Assembly (NCBI RefSeq): GCF_030817055.1
Contig: NZ_JAUSYV010000001.1
Span: forward strand, 1,140,001 to 1,204,000
Reading direction: 5' to 3'
From: Bacillus sp. V2I10
GTDB lineage: Bacteria; Bacillota; Bacilli; Bacillales; Bacillaceae
Length of the DNA: 64,000 bases
Shown in pieces: positions 15,480 to 23,821 of the stretch. Made by a program: the position numbers and the translations under genes. The notes under the pieces are model-generated. The model did no database searches. It had not been told where the DNA came from and saw only the letters and a list, made by a program, of their open reading frames with translations. How positions within the stretch are numbered: position 1 is the stretch's first letter; the number at the start of each line of letters is the position of its first letter.

Positions 15480-17792
15480 ATGAAATATTTAAACTTTAAC
15501 AAATTATATTTTATTACACTATTTTTAAGTTTTATTTTAGTTGTGTATTTTTTATCAATAGGTATTAAATACCCTTACGTAGGTGCCAGTGTTAGATTCA
15601 ATGATGCAGATAAGCTCGAAATAACGCTTATTGAGCCTAACACTTGGGCTTCAAAAGTTGGTTTGAAAATAGGAGATACTGTAACCAGGATTAACCATGA
15701 GCATGCTCATGAACACTACCCTGCAGTTCGCTATGGAATGCTTGAGCAGTTAGAAAATGTAACAATTGAAAGAGATGGAAACGATATTAGTTACGTTGTT
15801 AAAGATTCAATAATAAGTCACCAGAGTCTTTTTTTAGTTGTTGTTCCTATTATTTTATATGTCCTTTGTTTATTTTGCAGTTATTTTATTTATAAAACAA
15901 ATAAAAAGTTAAAATTGCAGTCAGCGTTTCTACTAAATATTTTTCTATTAATGATTACATTAGCTCATTTCAGCGGAACAGGTTCTTCGAGAGGCGATGT
16001 TTTAAGTAGGTACATGAATCTAAGCTTCTTTTTATCAGTGCCTGTTACCTATATGTCTTTTCTATATTACTACTTTAAAGAATTGGGTAAAAAGCTTTTC
16101 TCTGAAAAGTTTTTATATGTGTCTTTCTTAATTGTAGCTATTAATATAGTTGCAGAACTTTGTACAGAAACTGTAAATCTTTCTTATAGTTTTTTCTATA
16201 TTTTTGTAAAAAACTTAAATTTAGCTTCATTTGTAATTTTATTTGCTTTAACCTTCATTGTTAAATTTATAGGATTAAAAAAAGTTAGATACTCAGCACA
16301 AGGCTACCTGGTTAAAATTTTAATAATAACAAATATTGTTGCATTCTCACCTTTTGTTTTCCTTTACATTTTGCCGTATGTCTTTTTAAATAGACATATT
16401 TTCCCGCCTAATATATTGGCAGCATTTTTATTATTAATTCCTTTTTCTTTGGTTTACCAATTTCTCGCTACTAAAATTTATGATATAGAATTTATTTTAG
16501 GACGTGTCAGATACTACGCTTTACTAGCAGTTTTACCTACGGTTGTATGTGTAAGTATTATGTTAATTATTAAAGAGAATAGCCCGACGTTCTATCCAAT
16601 TAAACTATCAATCTTCATCTACATCACAATGCTTGTAGTCTTTTACTTTAAGGAAATTCTTGACTTCCGTTTTCGCTTCAAACGTTTTTCCGAAAAATAC
16701 AATTACCAGGACAGTATTTTTAAATATACGCAAAGCATTCGAAAGGCAAGCAAGCTTCATCATGTAATAAATGAGCTGAAACAGGTGATTACAGATGTAT
16801 TGCTTGTCAGCAGAGCGAATTATGTGGAAGTGGATAAGAGCGGGAACATCATATCTGTCGAGATTAATATGAAGGATACAGATTATCTTTCATATGAAAA
16901 AGAGATTAAGAAGGCAACCCAAGAGATCGGAAAGATTATCGAAGTGGATCGTGGTTTTGTGATTAATGTAGGCGAGACAGATGACAGAAGTTATGTCATG
17001 GTTTGTTTGTCTATGCTTAATACTCCAAAGCTGAATCGCGATGAAATTTCCTGGTTAAAAACACTTTCTTTCTATACGAATATATCCCTTGAGAACTTCC
17101 TTAAGATAGAAGAGCTGATGAATCATTTACAAAAGATTGAGAGCGAAGGCAGCAATCCGGCATGGCTTACGAAAGTATTATTTTCAATAGAGGAAAAACA
17201 GCGTTCTAACCTGGCAAAGGATTTGCATGATTCTGTTTTGCAGGATTTAATTTCTTTAAAGCGGCAAGGCGAGCTTGCGCTAGCTGAGCTTGAAATGGCT
17301 CCGACTGTTTTCAGGGATCAGCTGAAGGAAATGAACAGCTCAATGACCAATATCATCAAGACTACGCGGGAAACGTGCCAGGAGCTTCGTCCGCAGCTTT
17401 TATATGATCTTGGGCTAGTAAAAGCCTTGCAGAAGCTTGCAGCTCAATATAATGAGTCCGCAGCCTTTGATGTGAGATTAAATACAGGAAACTTCACTAA
17501 AGCGATTGATATTGATACACAGCTGAATTTGTACCGGATCGTTCAGGAGCTTTTAACAAATGCCGATAAGCACTCCAATGCACTCAATGTTCTGATTATG
17601 CTTGTTTGCATAAAGGATAAAATTGTTCTTCATTATGAGGATGACGGCATCGGTTTTGATCAAAGTGAACTGTATTCCAATAATCAAAGCATGGGTCTTT
17701 CTGGTATAACGGAGAGGGTAAAAGCATTAAACGGCTCCCTTCATATTGAAACTTCAAAGGGAAATGGCTTTAAAGTAGTTGTAGAAATCTGA
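15480..17792 (+). CDS. comP: ComP, quorum-sensing histidine kinase
   Basis: ComP (770 aa) senses ComX at the membrane and phosphorylates ComA. Residues 1-30 form a first membrane helix, 31-110 an outer PDZ-like domain (LIEPNTWASKVGLKIGDTV), then many helices to about residue 395. The cytoplasmic part holds the H-box with His583 (LAKDLHDSVLQDL), the N-box QELLTNADKHSN and the G-box EDDGIGFD, all intact, as in NarL-type kinases. The ATG follows GAAGG. The 5' half (to about 16660) is clearly AT-richer than the 3' half, the mark of the pherotype-specific exchanged portion. Confidence 0.95.
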   Translation: MKYLNFNKLYFITLFLSFILVVYFLSIGIKYPYVGASVRFNDADKLEITLIEPNTWASKVGLKIGDTVTRINHEHAHEHYPAVRYGMLEQLENVTIERDGNDISYVVKDSIISHQSLFLVVVPIILYVLCLFCSYFIYKTNKKLKLQSAFLLNIFLLMITLAHFSGTGSSRGDVLSRYMNLSFFLSVPVTYMSFLYYYFKELGKKLFSEKFLYVSFLIVAINIVAELCTETVNLSYSFFYIFVKNLNLASFVILFALTFIVKFIGLKKVRYSAQGYLVKILIITNIVAFSPFVFLYILPYVFLNRHIFPPNILAAFLLLIPFSLVYQFLATKIYDIEFILGRVRYYALLAVLPTVVCVSIMLIIKENSPTFYPIKLSIFIYITMLVVFYFKEILDFRFRFKRFSEKYNYQDSIFKYTQSIRKASKLHHVINELKQVITDVLLVSRANYVEVDKSGNIISVEINMKDTDYLSYEKEIKKATQEIGKIIEVDRGFVINVGETDDRSYVMVCLSMLNTPKLNRDEISWLKTLSFYTNISLENFLKIEELMNHLQKIESEGSNPAWLTKVLFSIEEKQRSNLAKDLHDSVLQDLISLKRQGELALAELEMAPTVFRDQLKEMNSSMTNIIKTTRETCQELRPQLLYDLGLVKALQKLAAQYNESAAFDVRLNTGNFTKAIDIDTQLNLYRIVQELLTNADKHSNALNVLIMLVCIKDKIVLHYEDDGIGFDQSELYSNNQSMGLSGITERVKALNGSLHIETSKGNGFKVVVEI

Positions 17793-17805
17793 TAGAATAG
17801 TTCAG

Positions 17806-17830
17806 GCTTGGCATTTGCCAGGTCTTTTTT
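17806..17830 (+). terminator. Hairpin with T-run between comP and comA
   Basis: CTTGGC and GCCAGG pair (one wobble) around ATTT, followed by TCTTTTTT. It could attenuate read-through from comP into comA. Confidence 0.6.
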
Positions 17831-17873
17831 ATAAAATAGAGAGTAAATGCTCGGGAGCAGAGAGGTTGATTAC

Positions 17874-18515
17874 ATGATACATATTTTAGTTGTAGATGAT
17901 CATCCAGCAGTACGTGAGGGAACAAAAGCGATATTAGAAACAGAGTCTGATGTGAGAGTATCCTGCTTAAATCCCCCCTATTCAATTGATGTTATTAAGC
18001 ATATCAGCTTTCATGAATACGATGTTGTCCTGATGGATATGAATCTAGGAGATATTAATGGAATGGAGCTTTCCACAGAAATTATCAAGCATTCCGAGGA
18101 TTGCAAGATTATTCTATATACAGGCTACGATGTAGAAGATTATTTTGAAGAGGCTATTCGCCTTGGGATTCACGGGGCGATCAGCAAAACAGAGACAAAG
18201 GAAAAGATTCTTTCTTCCATTCGGCATGTTCTCTCAGGTGACATTGTCGTGCCGTATTCCTACTTAAAATCTCTCATTCTTCAGCAAAAAATGAAAAGCA
18301 GATCCGCCTCAAATGATACAGAAGCATTGAATGATCGTGAGAAAGCTATACTGCAAGAGGTTGAAAGAGGGCTGACGAACCAGGAGATTGCCGATAAGCT
18401 TCATTTAAGCAAGCGGTCAATTGAATATAGTTTAACCTCTATTTTTAATAAATTAAATGTCGGTTCAAGAACAGAAGCTGTGTTAATTTCAAAATCAGAA
18501 GGAATTATTGATTAG
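17874..18515 (+). CDS. comA: ComA response regulator
   Basis: The 213-aa protein has a receiver domain (residues 1-120; acidic pocket DD at 8-9, phospho-acceptor Asp55 in VVLMDMNLGD, Lys in GAISKTETKEK) and a C-terminal LuxR-type helix-turn-helix (about 150-210; LTNQEIADKLHLSKRSIEYS). The HTH half is very close to B. subtilis ComA. Start 17874 matches the usual N-terminus and has AGAGAGG upstream. Phosphorylated ComA activates degQ, rap and surfactin-type genes; a ComA box lies before degQ here. Confidence 0.95.
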   Translation: MIHILVVDDHPAVREGTKAILETESDVRVSCLNPPYSIDVIKHISFHEYDVVLMDMNLGDINGMELSTEIIKHSEDCKIILYTGYDVEDYFEEAIRLGIHGAISKTETKEKILSSIRHVLSGDIVVPYSYLKSLILQQKMKSRSASNDTEALNDREKAILQEVERGLTNQEIADKLHLSKRSIEYSLTSIFNKLNVGSRTEAVLISKSEGIID

Positions 18516-18547
18516 TGTGCAAGAGCCATTCTTGCGCACTTTTTTTT
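18514..18547 (+). terminator. Terminator of comA
   Basis: AGTGTGCAAGA and TCTTGCGCACT pair with one wobble around GCCAT, and a T-run follows. Confidence 0.9.
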
Positions 18548-18602
18548 ATTGCTCAGGCATATAGATGGAAAAGAGTGTTAGATTCTGAGAGGAGTGAGGC
18601 TT

Positions 18603-19289
18603 ATGTTTCCGATGTATGGGCAGCCTTTTGAAGCGGCTTACAGAACAAGCGTGAGAGAACCAAAATCAAAAAACATGATATCTGTTCGCGGGACGGGAAG
18701 AGTGGAAGCAAAACCAGACACGGCTGTTCTTCAGCTTGCAGTAGTTACTGTGAACAAGGATGTAACTGCAGCTCAGCAGGAAAATAAAAGACGCGTCAAT
18801 CAGCTTATTCGAGCCTTGCAGTCAATTGGAATAGGAGAACAGCAAATTGAAACCATTTCCTACACCGTTTTTCCTCAATACGATTATAGTACGGGTACGG
18901 ATCCAATCTTAAAAGGATATGAAGTGACCAATACTATATCCATCACAACTCAAAATTTAGATGAAATTGGTTTGATTTATGATACAGCCTTTTCTAATGG
19001 AGCCAACCGGGCAGATTCTGTACAATTCTCACTTTCCAACCAAGAAAGGTGGATTAATGAGGCACTGAACCTTGCTGCAAAACAAGCTTTGGATAAGGCA
19101 GCGGCAATTGCCCGTTCCTATCAGCTCAATCTGCAGCGCAAACCTGTAAAAATAACCGAAGAACCTAGAGGATTTTTCCCATTGTCTAAAGAATTAAGTC
19201 TAGGTGCACAATCTTCAGGACAGACCCCTGTTTTTGCAAGGAAAATTGAAATTGTTGCAGAACTGACGGTTTTGTTTACGTATCAGTAA
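18603..19289 (+). CDS. SIMPL domain protein (DUF541)
   Basis: The product (228 aa) is an SIMPL/DUF541 protein: ISVRGTGRVEAKPDTAVLQL near residues 25-45, IETISYTVFPQYDY, then AAKQALDKAAAIA and a C-terminal beta strand EIVAELTVLF. Family members in Bacillus (YggE-like) are linked to envelope or oxidative stress but have no set reaction. The N-terminus lacks a classical signal peptide. The ATG at 18603 has GAGAGGAGTGAGG before it; a GTG at 18594 is inside that site and is rejected. It separates comA from yuxO, which are adjacent in B. subtilis. Confidence 0.85.
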   Translation: MFPMYGQPFEAAYRTSVREPKSKNMISVRGTGRVEAKPDTAVLQLAVVTVNKDVTAAQQENKRRVNQLIRALQSIGIGEQQIETISYTVFPQYDYSTGTDPILKGYEVTNTISITTQNLDEIGLIYDTAFSNGANRADSVQFSLSNQERWINEALNLAAKQALDKAAAIARSYQLNLQRKPVKITEEPRGFFPLSKELSLGAQSSGQTPVFARKIEIVAELTVLFTYQ

Positions 19290-19402
19290 GCATAAGTTTA
19301 CAAAATTTAAACTTTCTCTCAATATCGCCATCATAAACCTGAGCTAAGATGGAATCTAATTACAGATTCAAGTGTTGGAAAACGCTTTCTTACCGGGAGG
19401 TT

Positions 19403-19486
19403 ATGATGGACGTGATCACGGTATTACCTGCTCTTATATTATTGGTCGTTTACTTTTTCTTTGCTGTATACGCCCTTCGAAAATAA
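19403..19486 (+). CDS. Tiny membrane protein, 27 aa
   Basis: GGGAGG at 19395-19400 is followed by two ATG codons (19403, 19406). The 27-residue product begins MMDVITVLPALILLVVYFFF and ends AVYALRK: one transmembrane helix with an acidic front and basic end. The ribosome site and ordered topology argue for a real gene. Family and function are unknown. Confidence 0.55.
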   Translation: MMDVITVLPALILLVVYFFFAVYALRK

Positions 19487-19563
19487 AAATGGACGTATAA
19501 ATTCGTGAATCATTTCTTAATATTCGTTAAACTTAAAGGAAATGGGAATAAGAGGTGATTTTC

Positions 19564-20637
19564 CTGAAGAGGTTATGGGTTATTATTTTCAGCAGTTTGG
19601 TCATTGCGGGATGTCAGTCTGTTCAGAATGAAGAGCAGGAAGACAAAGAAGTGAGCGGCCAGTCTGAGCGGCAGGATACAGAAAGCATTCTAAAGGATAT
19701 GGATGTTACATGGTCCATTGCAAAGAGTGATGATGTTTTTTATCTGAATGAACGAAAAGGGCAAATTGTGAAATGGAACCAGGTGTCTGATGAAAAGGTG
19801 ACTCAAAAGGTGAAATTGAAAAAGAAGCTGCATCTAGAAGGTGAGGGCGGATTTCTTGGCTTTGAGCTTTTCCCTAATTTTGGAGAGAGCAAGCAAGCCT
19901 TTGCCTACCATACATATAAAGATGAGAACAAAGTAAAAAACCGAATCGTTGTTCTAAAGGAAAAGGCAGACCATTGGGAGGAAGTAAAGACTGTACTAGA
20001 AGATATTCCAGGTGCGCGTTTCCATAACGGAGGGCGACTCAAAATTGGCCCTGACGGCAAGCTTTATGCAACAGCAGGCGATGCTATGGGTCCTGAGCTT
20101 GCACAAGATAAAAATTCTCTGGCAGGAAAAATCCTAAGACTTGAACTTGACGGATCGGTGCCGGATGACAATCCGTTTCCAAATTCCTATGTATACTCTT
20201 ATGGGCACCGTAATCCTCAAGGGCTTGCATGGGACGAGAAAAATTCACTGTTCAGCACAGAGCACGGCCAGTCTGCTCACGATGAAATTAACTGGATTCA
20301 GCCGGGGAAAAATTATGGCTGGCCAGTAATAGAAGGGGACGAGCAGCAGGAAGGCATGGAAACACCGCTCTATCAAACCGGGGAAGAGACTTGGGCGCCT
20401 TCTGGCCTTGCCTATAAGGAAGGAATCTTGTATGTGGCGACATTATCCGGAAATGCAGTTAAACGATTTGAAGTCCATACAGGAGAGGTGGCGACTTACC
20501 TGGAAGGATGGGGCAGGATGCGCGATGTTATGATTGAAGATGACAATTTGTATACAGTAACGAATAATCGCGATGGCAGAGGAAATCCGCGCAAAGATGA
20601 TGATCAGATGCTGGTGAAGAAACTAAGCCCGCAATAG
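19564..20637 (+). CDS. PQQ-dependent glucose/sorbosone dehydrogenase-like lipoprotein
   Basis: This protein of about 357 aa is a six-bladed beta-propeller of the soluble glucose dehydrogenase/YliI type. The lipobox VIAGC is at residues 13-17, then motifs FHNGGRLKIGPDGKLY, GHRNPQGLAWD, EHGQSAHDEINWI and YGWPVIEG. It would sit on the outer face of the membrane and oxidise a sugar aldehyde if PQQ or another cofactor is supplied. AGAGGTGATT holds a GTG (19555), but a start at CTG 19564 gives the proper lipoprotein N-terminus KRLWVIIFSS at correct spacing. yuxO follows after 13 bases, so the two may be co-transcribed. Confidence 0.87.
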   Translation: MKRLWVIIFSSLVIAGCQSVQNEEQEDKEVSGQSERQDTESILKDMDVTWSIAKSDDVFYLNERKGQIVKWNQVSDEKVTQKVKLKKKLHLEGEGGFLGFELFPNFGESKQAFAYHTYKDENKVKNRIVVLKEKADHWEEVKTVLEDIPGARFHNGGRLKIGPDGKLYATAGDAMGPELAQDKNSLAGKILRLELDGSVPDDNPFPNSYVYSYGHRNPQGLAWDEKNSLFSTEHGQSAHDEINWIQPGKNYGWPVIEGDEQQEGMETPLYQTGEETWAPSGLAYKEGILYVATLSGNAVKRFEVHTGEVATYLEGWGRMRDVMIEDDNLYTVTNNRDGRGNPRKDDDQMLVKKLSPQ

Positions 20638-20650
20638 AGGAGGAAATATA

Positions 20651-21040
20651 ATGGAATACAATGTTGAAAATACGCTGCTGAACTCACTTGGTATTGAGGT
20701 GAAAAGCATCACAAATGACGGTGTCGTCGCTACAATGCCTGTGGATGAGCGTACGAGACAGCCTTTTGGCATTTTGCATGGCGGGGCTTCTGTGGCGCTT
20801 GCAGAAACAGTTGCAAGCATAGGTGCCTATCATTTAATCAACCAGGAAACAGAGATGTGCGTTGGACTTGAGATTAATGCAAATCACATAAGAGGAAAGC
20901 AGGACGGCACCGTTACTGCTCACGCCATCCCTATGCACCGCGGCAAAACAACAATGGTTTGGGAGATTAAAATTGTCGATGAAAGAGAAAGCCTGATCTG
21001 CATTTCCAGATGCACGATGGCAATTTTACAGAAAAAATAA
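20651..21040 (+). CDS. yuxO: YuxO hotdog-fold thioesterase
   Basis: The 129-aa protein is a PaaI-type hotdog thioesterase. The conserved block FGILHGGASVALAETVAS (residues 38-55) holds the His-Gly-Gly and Glu of the active site, followed by GLEINANHIR. B. subtilis YuxO, with the same motifs, lies next to comA and is a candidate 1,4-dihydroxy-2-naphthoyl-CoA hydrolase of menaquinone synthesis. GAGGAGG precedes the ATG. Here one SIMPL gene and one dehydrogenase-like gene lie between it and comA. The substrate is inferred from the family. Confidence 0.92.
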   Translation: MEYNVENTLLNSLGIEVKSITNDGVVATMPVDERTRQPFGILHGGASVALAETVASIGAYHLINQETEMCVGLEINANHIRGKQDGTVTAHAIPMHRGKTTMVWEIKIVDERESLICISRCTMAILQKK

Positions 21041-21108
21041 TTCAGATCGACTGCATGCTCTGATGTTTATCAGGGCTTGTTTTCTATGAGAAAAAGGGGA
21101 AAATAACA

Positions 21109-21669
21109 ATGAAAACAAATTTTCCGGTCCTCTATACAGAACGTTTTGTTTTAAGGAAAATGAATGAGAGCGATGCTAATGAGGTGTTTGCTTATTTTTC
21201 AGACGATGAAGTCACAAGGTACTACGATCTTGAAAGCTTTACTGAAATAGATCAGGCTGTTCATGTGATTAACCGCTGGGCTGAAAGGTTCGATAAAAAT
21301 GAAGGGTACAGATGGGGAATTGCTGATAGAGAAACCCATAAAATTATAGGCAGCTGCGGCTACCACAGCTGGGCAAAAGAGCATTTTAAAGCAGAAATAG
21401 GCTTTGAATTGAATCGCTCTCATTGGAGAAAAAGGATAATGAGCGAGGTTTTATCACCCATTTTGGAGTTTGGTTTTGCCCAAATGGGCTTAAATCGCAT
21501 TGAAGCTTATTATGATCCGGACAATACGGCTTCAAAGCTGTGCCTCGAAAAAGCAGGATTTATATATGAAGGTGTCTTAAGACAGGCTGCATATGAAAAA
21601 GGGGTATTTTGTGATGCAGCGGTATGCTCGATCTTAAAAGAAGAGTACGTGAAAAAACAGAGCATTTAA
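21109..21669 (+). CDS. GNAT acetyltransferase (RimJ/RimL type)
   Basis: The 186-aa enzyme begins with the typical strand FPVLYTERFVLRKMNESDA and contains IGFELNRSHWRKRIMSE and the acetyl-CoA-binding area DNTASKLCLEKAGFIYEGVL. It transfers acetyl to an amino group, possibly a ribosomal protein N-terminus; the substrate is unknown. The usual pyrophosphate loop R/Q-x-x-G-x-G/A is weak here (RKRIMSE), which may lower CoA binding. AAAAGGGG precedes the ATG. It is not part of the B. subtilis order. Confidence 0.87.
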   Translation: MKTNFPVLYTERFVLRKMNESDANEVFAYFSDDEVTRYYDLESFTEIDQAVHVINRWAERFDKNEGYRWGIADRETHKIIGSCGYHSWAKEHFKAEIGFELNRSHWRKRIMSEVLSPILEFGFAQMGLNRIEAYYDPDNTASKLCLEKAGFIYEGVLRQAAYEKGVFCDAAVCSILKEEYVKKQSI

Positions 21670-21718
21670 TTATGCTTCTTCCCGGTTTGATGAAAATAAC
21701 AGCAAAATGCAGAAGAAA

Positions 21719-21757
21719 ACGGGCAGTAAATGACACAGAATTCACTGCCGTTTTTGT
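21719..21757 (+). terminator. Terminator after the acetyltransferase
   Basis: ACGGGCAGT-AAA and TTC-ACTGCCGT form an interrupted stem around TGACACAGAA, followed by T-run. Confidence 0.65.
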
Positions 21758-21787
21758 TGTTTTAATTACATCTTATGTATAAATATG

Positions 21788-21975
21788 GGGTATCAACCGT
21801 ACTCTATAATCCCCAAAACCAAGAAGTAGCCCTATTTAGGGTATCAACCGCACTCTATGATTCCCCAAAACCAAGAAGTATGCCTGTTTAGGGTATCAAC
21901 TGCACTCTGCGATTCCCTAAAACCAAGAATAATACCTGTTTAGGGTATCAACCGCACTCTATGAGTAACCAAAAT
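21788..21975. repeat. 52-bp tandem repeat, about 3.6 copies
   Basis: Units begin at 21788, 21839, 21891 and 21943 with GGGTATCAAC and share CCGCACTCTATGA and CCAAAACCAAGAA. The first is 51 bp, the next two 52 bp; the fourth stops after about 33 bp. Units differ by a few substitutions and are contiguous, so this is a tandem repeat and not a CRISPR array. It lies between the 3' ends of two convergent genes and fills most of a 350-base gap. Function is unknown. Confidence 0.9.
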
Positions 21976-22017
21976 ACACTTTTATTCTATTTTTTCTAAA
22001 AAAAATAGATGTAATGG

Positions 22018-22674
22018 TCACAGATACTTAGTTCCTTCACGCCTGCTTAAAGAAGGCAATTCATTCCCTGCAATAAATGTTCTTACGGAATCAGGATTTG
22101 TTTTCGAGTATTCCCGCAATGACCAGCCAATAGCCTTTTGAATGAAAAATTCGGTTGATGCTGAGTGCTTTAAAATGACATTGTAAAGCCAGGCTTCATC
22201 TGTTTTTTGCTTATATTTTAATTGATGCAGGATGGCCGTTCTTTGAAGCCAGAAATTGTCCGAGTCAGCCCATTGATCAAGGTGTGTTTCCCGCAATTCG
22301 GGATTCTTTATAACGAGGTTACCGATTATGTTTGATGCAATTAGATCCACCGTATCCCACCAGGGGTTTGTAATGATCAGGTGTTTCATCCATTCTATGT
22401 CCAGCGGCCCAAGCTTCTTTTTTTCAAGGAGAAGAATATCGATGGCAGCATATAATAGTTCTCTTTCTTCAAACGTCCAAAGCTTCAAAATCGTGGTTTT
22501 TAAGTGATCAGGCCGCCCGTGCTGTTTAAGAAATTGCTTTGTTATTTCTTTTCTTTCAGGTGATTTTATTCCAAAAAAGCGAAATTGACCGCGCATATAC
22601 TTCTCCATCGCCATGGCTTTTTCCTGATCTGCGTGCTGTGAAAATACATCTCTTAGATCAATAGCGTAGCTCAT
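22018..22674 (-). CDS. DNA alkylation repair protein (AlkD-like HEAT repeat)
   Basis: The 218-aa protein has the AlkD fold signature of six short HEAT-like repeats: MRGQFRFFGIKSPERKEI near the start, WTFEERELLYAAIDILL, WWDTVDLIASNIIGNLV and the repair-site segment AIGWSLREYSKTNPD. AlkD-type glycosylases remove positively charged N3- and N7-alkylpurines from DNA without base flipping. Trp in WWDTVD and Asp in that motif are visible as candidate catalytic residues. The gene runs toward the 52-bp repeat and away from the mrp operon. Confidence 0.88.
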   Translation of the reverse strand: MSYAIDLRDVFSQHADQEKAMAMEKYMRGQFRFFGIKSPERKEITKQFLKQHGRPDHLKTTILKLWTFEERELLYAAIDILLLEKKKLGPLDIEWMKHLIITNPWWDTVDLIASNIIGNLVIKNPELRETHLDQWADSDNFWLQRTAILHQLKYKQKTDEAWLYNVILKHSASTEFFIQKAIGWSLREYSKTNPDSVRTFIAGNELPSLSRREGTKYL

Positions 22675-22699
22675 TATGCTTCTGCTCCTTTAAAAAAAG

Positions 22700-22722
22700 G
22701 ATGAGACAGTTCTCATCCTTTT
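22700..22722. terminator. Terminator of the mrp operon
   Basis: GGATGAG and CTCATCC pair around ACAGTT; on the minus strand a T-run follows the mrpG stop. It separates mrp from the AlkD-like gene. Confidence 0.85.
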
Positions 22723-23072
22723 ACACTTTCTTTTTTCCGATCTGATTCTAAATCATCCTGAACACTTTCTTCCCAAAGCGGCACTTTCGTGTTATAGGCA
22801 GCCCTCATAATAAGGTGCCCGGCAACCGGTGCTGTCATAAAGACAAACACAATACCCAGTATAATTCGTGCATTTAAATGGCCTTCAATCAGCCAAAAAT
22901 AGAAGAATACACCAAGCAGGATGCTGATGACGCCAAGCGTTGCGCTCTTGGAAGCGGCATGATTGCGCGTATAGGCATCAGGCAGGCGGACAACCCCAAA
23001 GGCTGCTATCAGACTAAGCAGTGCCCCCTGAAGAATGAAATACCCGATAATGATATTAGCGATTACGATCAT
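22713..23072 (-). CDS. mrpG: MrpG subunit of Na+/H+ antiporter
   Basis: The 119-aa protein has three membrane helices (residues 4-25, 38-60, 64-86) and a charged tail. The PhaG/MnhG motif GVVRLPDAYTRNHAASKSATLG is intact from about residue 25. It is the last subunit of the seven-gene Mrp complex and is needed for assembly. It overlaps mrpF by 17 bases on the same strand, consistent with translational coupling. A terminator follows. Confidence 0.95.
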   Translation of the reverse strand: MIVIANIIIGYFILQGALLSLIAAFGVVRLPDAYTRNHAASKSATLGVISILLGVFFYFWLIEGHLNARIILGIVFVFMTAPVAGHLIMRAAYNTKVPLWEESVQDDLESDRKKESVKG

Positions 23073-23340
23073 TTTCGATTATCTCTCCCTTCTCAAGGAA
23101 CTTTGCAAAGGCAACTGTTCCAATGAATGTCAGGATTCCAAGCAGCAGAATGACCTCAAGGAAAGCATTGGTTCGGAGCATAACTGAAATGAGGGCCGTA
23201 ATGCAAATCAGGTTAATTCCAATGGCATCAAGTGCAATAACACGGTCAGGAATCGATGGCCCTTTGATCAGCCTGTACAAGTATAAAACAGTTGAAATAG
23301 CTATGATGAGAAGTGAGATTTTTAATATCAGGTCGAGCAT
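23056..23340 (-). CDS. mrpF: MrpF subunit of Na+/H+ antiporter
   Basis: The 94-aa protein has three membrane helices and the MnhF motif LIKGPSIPDRVIALDAIGIN (residues 24-43), containing the Pro-Asp-Arg common to the family. In B. subtilis MrpF also supports bile-salt efflux. Its start codon abuts the mrpE stop and its 3' end overlaps mrpG, showing a compact operon. Confidence 0.95.
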   Translation of the reverse strand: MLDLILKISLLIIAISTVLYLYRLIKGPSIPDRVIALDAIGINLICITALISVMLRTNAFLEVILLLGILTFIGTVAFAKFLEKGEIIENDRNR

Positions 23341-23816
23341 TAGCGGCTCACCTCCTGAATGGCTTTCTCAAACGTGTTTTTAATATCTTTTCTTGCTTCT
23401 TCTGCGTCTTCTAAGTCCATCGCATGAATATACAGAAAGCGGTTATCGCCTGAGACATCAACGACAAGAGTCCCGGGCGTCAAGGTAATTAAATTCGCCA
23501 GAATGGTAATTTCCCAATCTTTTTTCAGCTCAGTTTCAAGCTTGAAAATCCCGGGCCGGGCTGTGATTTTAGGTGCAAGCACGATTTTTAATACCGCAAG
23601 ATTAGACATAATCAGCTCACGGTTGAAAATATAAAGGAGCTTTAAAACGGCGACAATATTCCATAGATAGAACCGATGATTGAAAAAACGGCGAAGCGCA
23701 AAAATCATCAGCAGTCCAAAAAAGTAGCCGTTAAAAAAGTCCTGAACGGAGTATTCGTTCTTTAAGAACATCCATGTAAATGCAATAGAGAAATTAAGTA
23801 AAATTTGAAAGGCCAT
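23340..23816 (-). CDS. mrpE: MrpE subunit of Na+/H+ antiporter
   Basis: The 158-aa protein has two or three N-terminal membrane helices and a cytoplasmic domain with the family segment LANLITLTPGTLVVDVSGD and FLYIHAMD. MrpE is required for full Mrp assembly. It begins 5 bases after the mrpD stop. Residue order and length agree with B. subtilis MrpE. Confidence 0.95.
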   Translation of the reverse strand: MAFQILLNFSIAFTWMFLKNEYSVQDFFNGYFFGLLMIFALRRFFNHRFYLWNIVAVLKLLYIFNRELIMSNLAVLKIVLAPKITARPGIFKLETELKKDWEITILANLITLTPGTLVVDVSGDNRFLYIHAMDLEDAEEARKDIKNTFEKAIQEVSR

Positions 23817-23821
23817 AACAT

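Noticed and set aside
19376..19396. cre site GGAAAACGCTTTCT before the 27-aa gene
   Set aside because: It needs two mismatches to the consensus core and has one extra A; too weak to call.
21788..21975. CRISPR-like array
   Set aside because: Units are contiguous with no unique spacers, and no cas genes are near; it is a simple tandem repeat.
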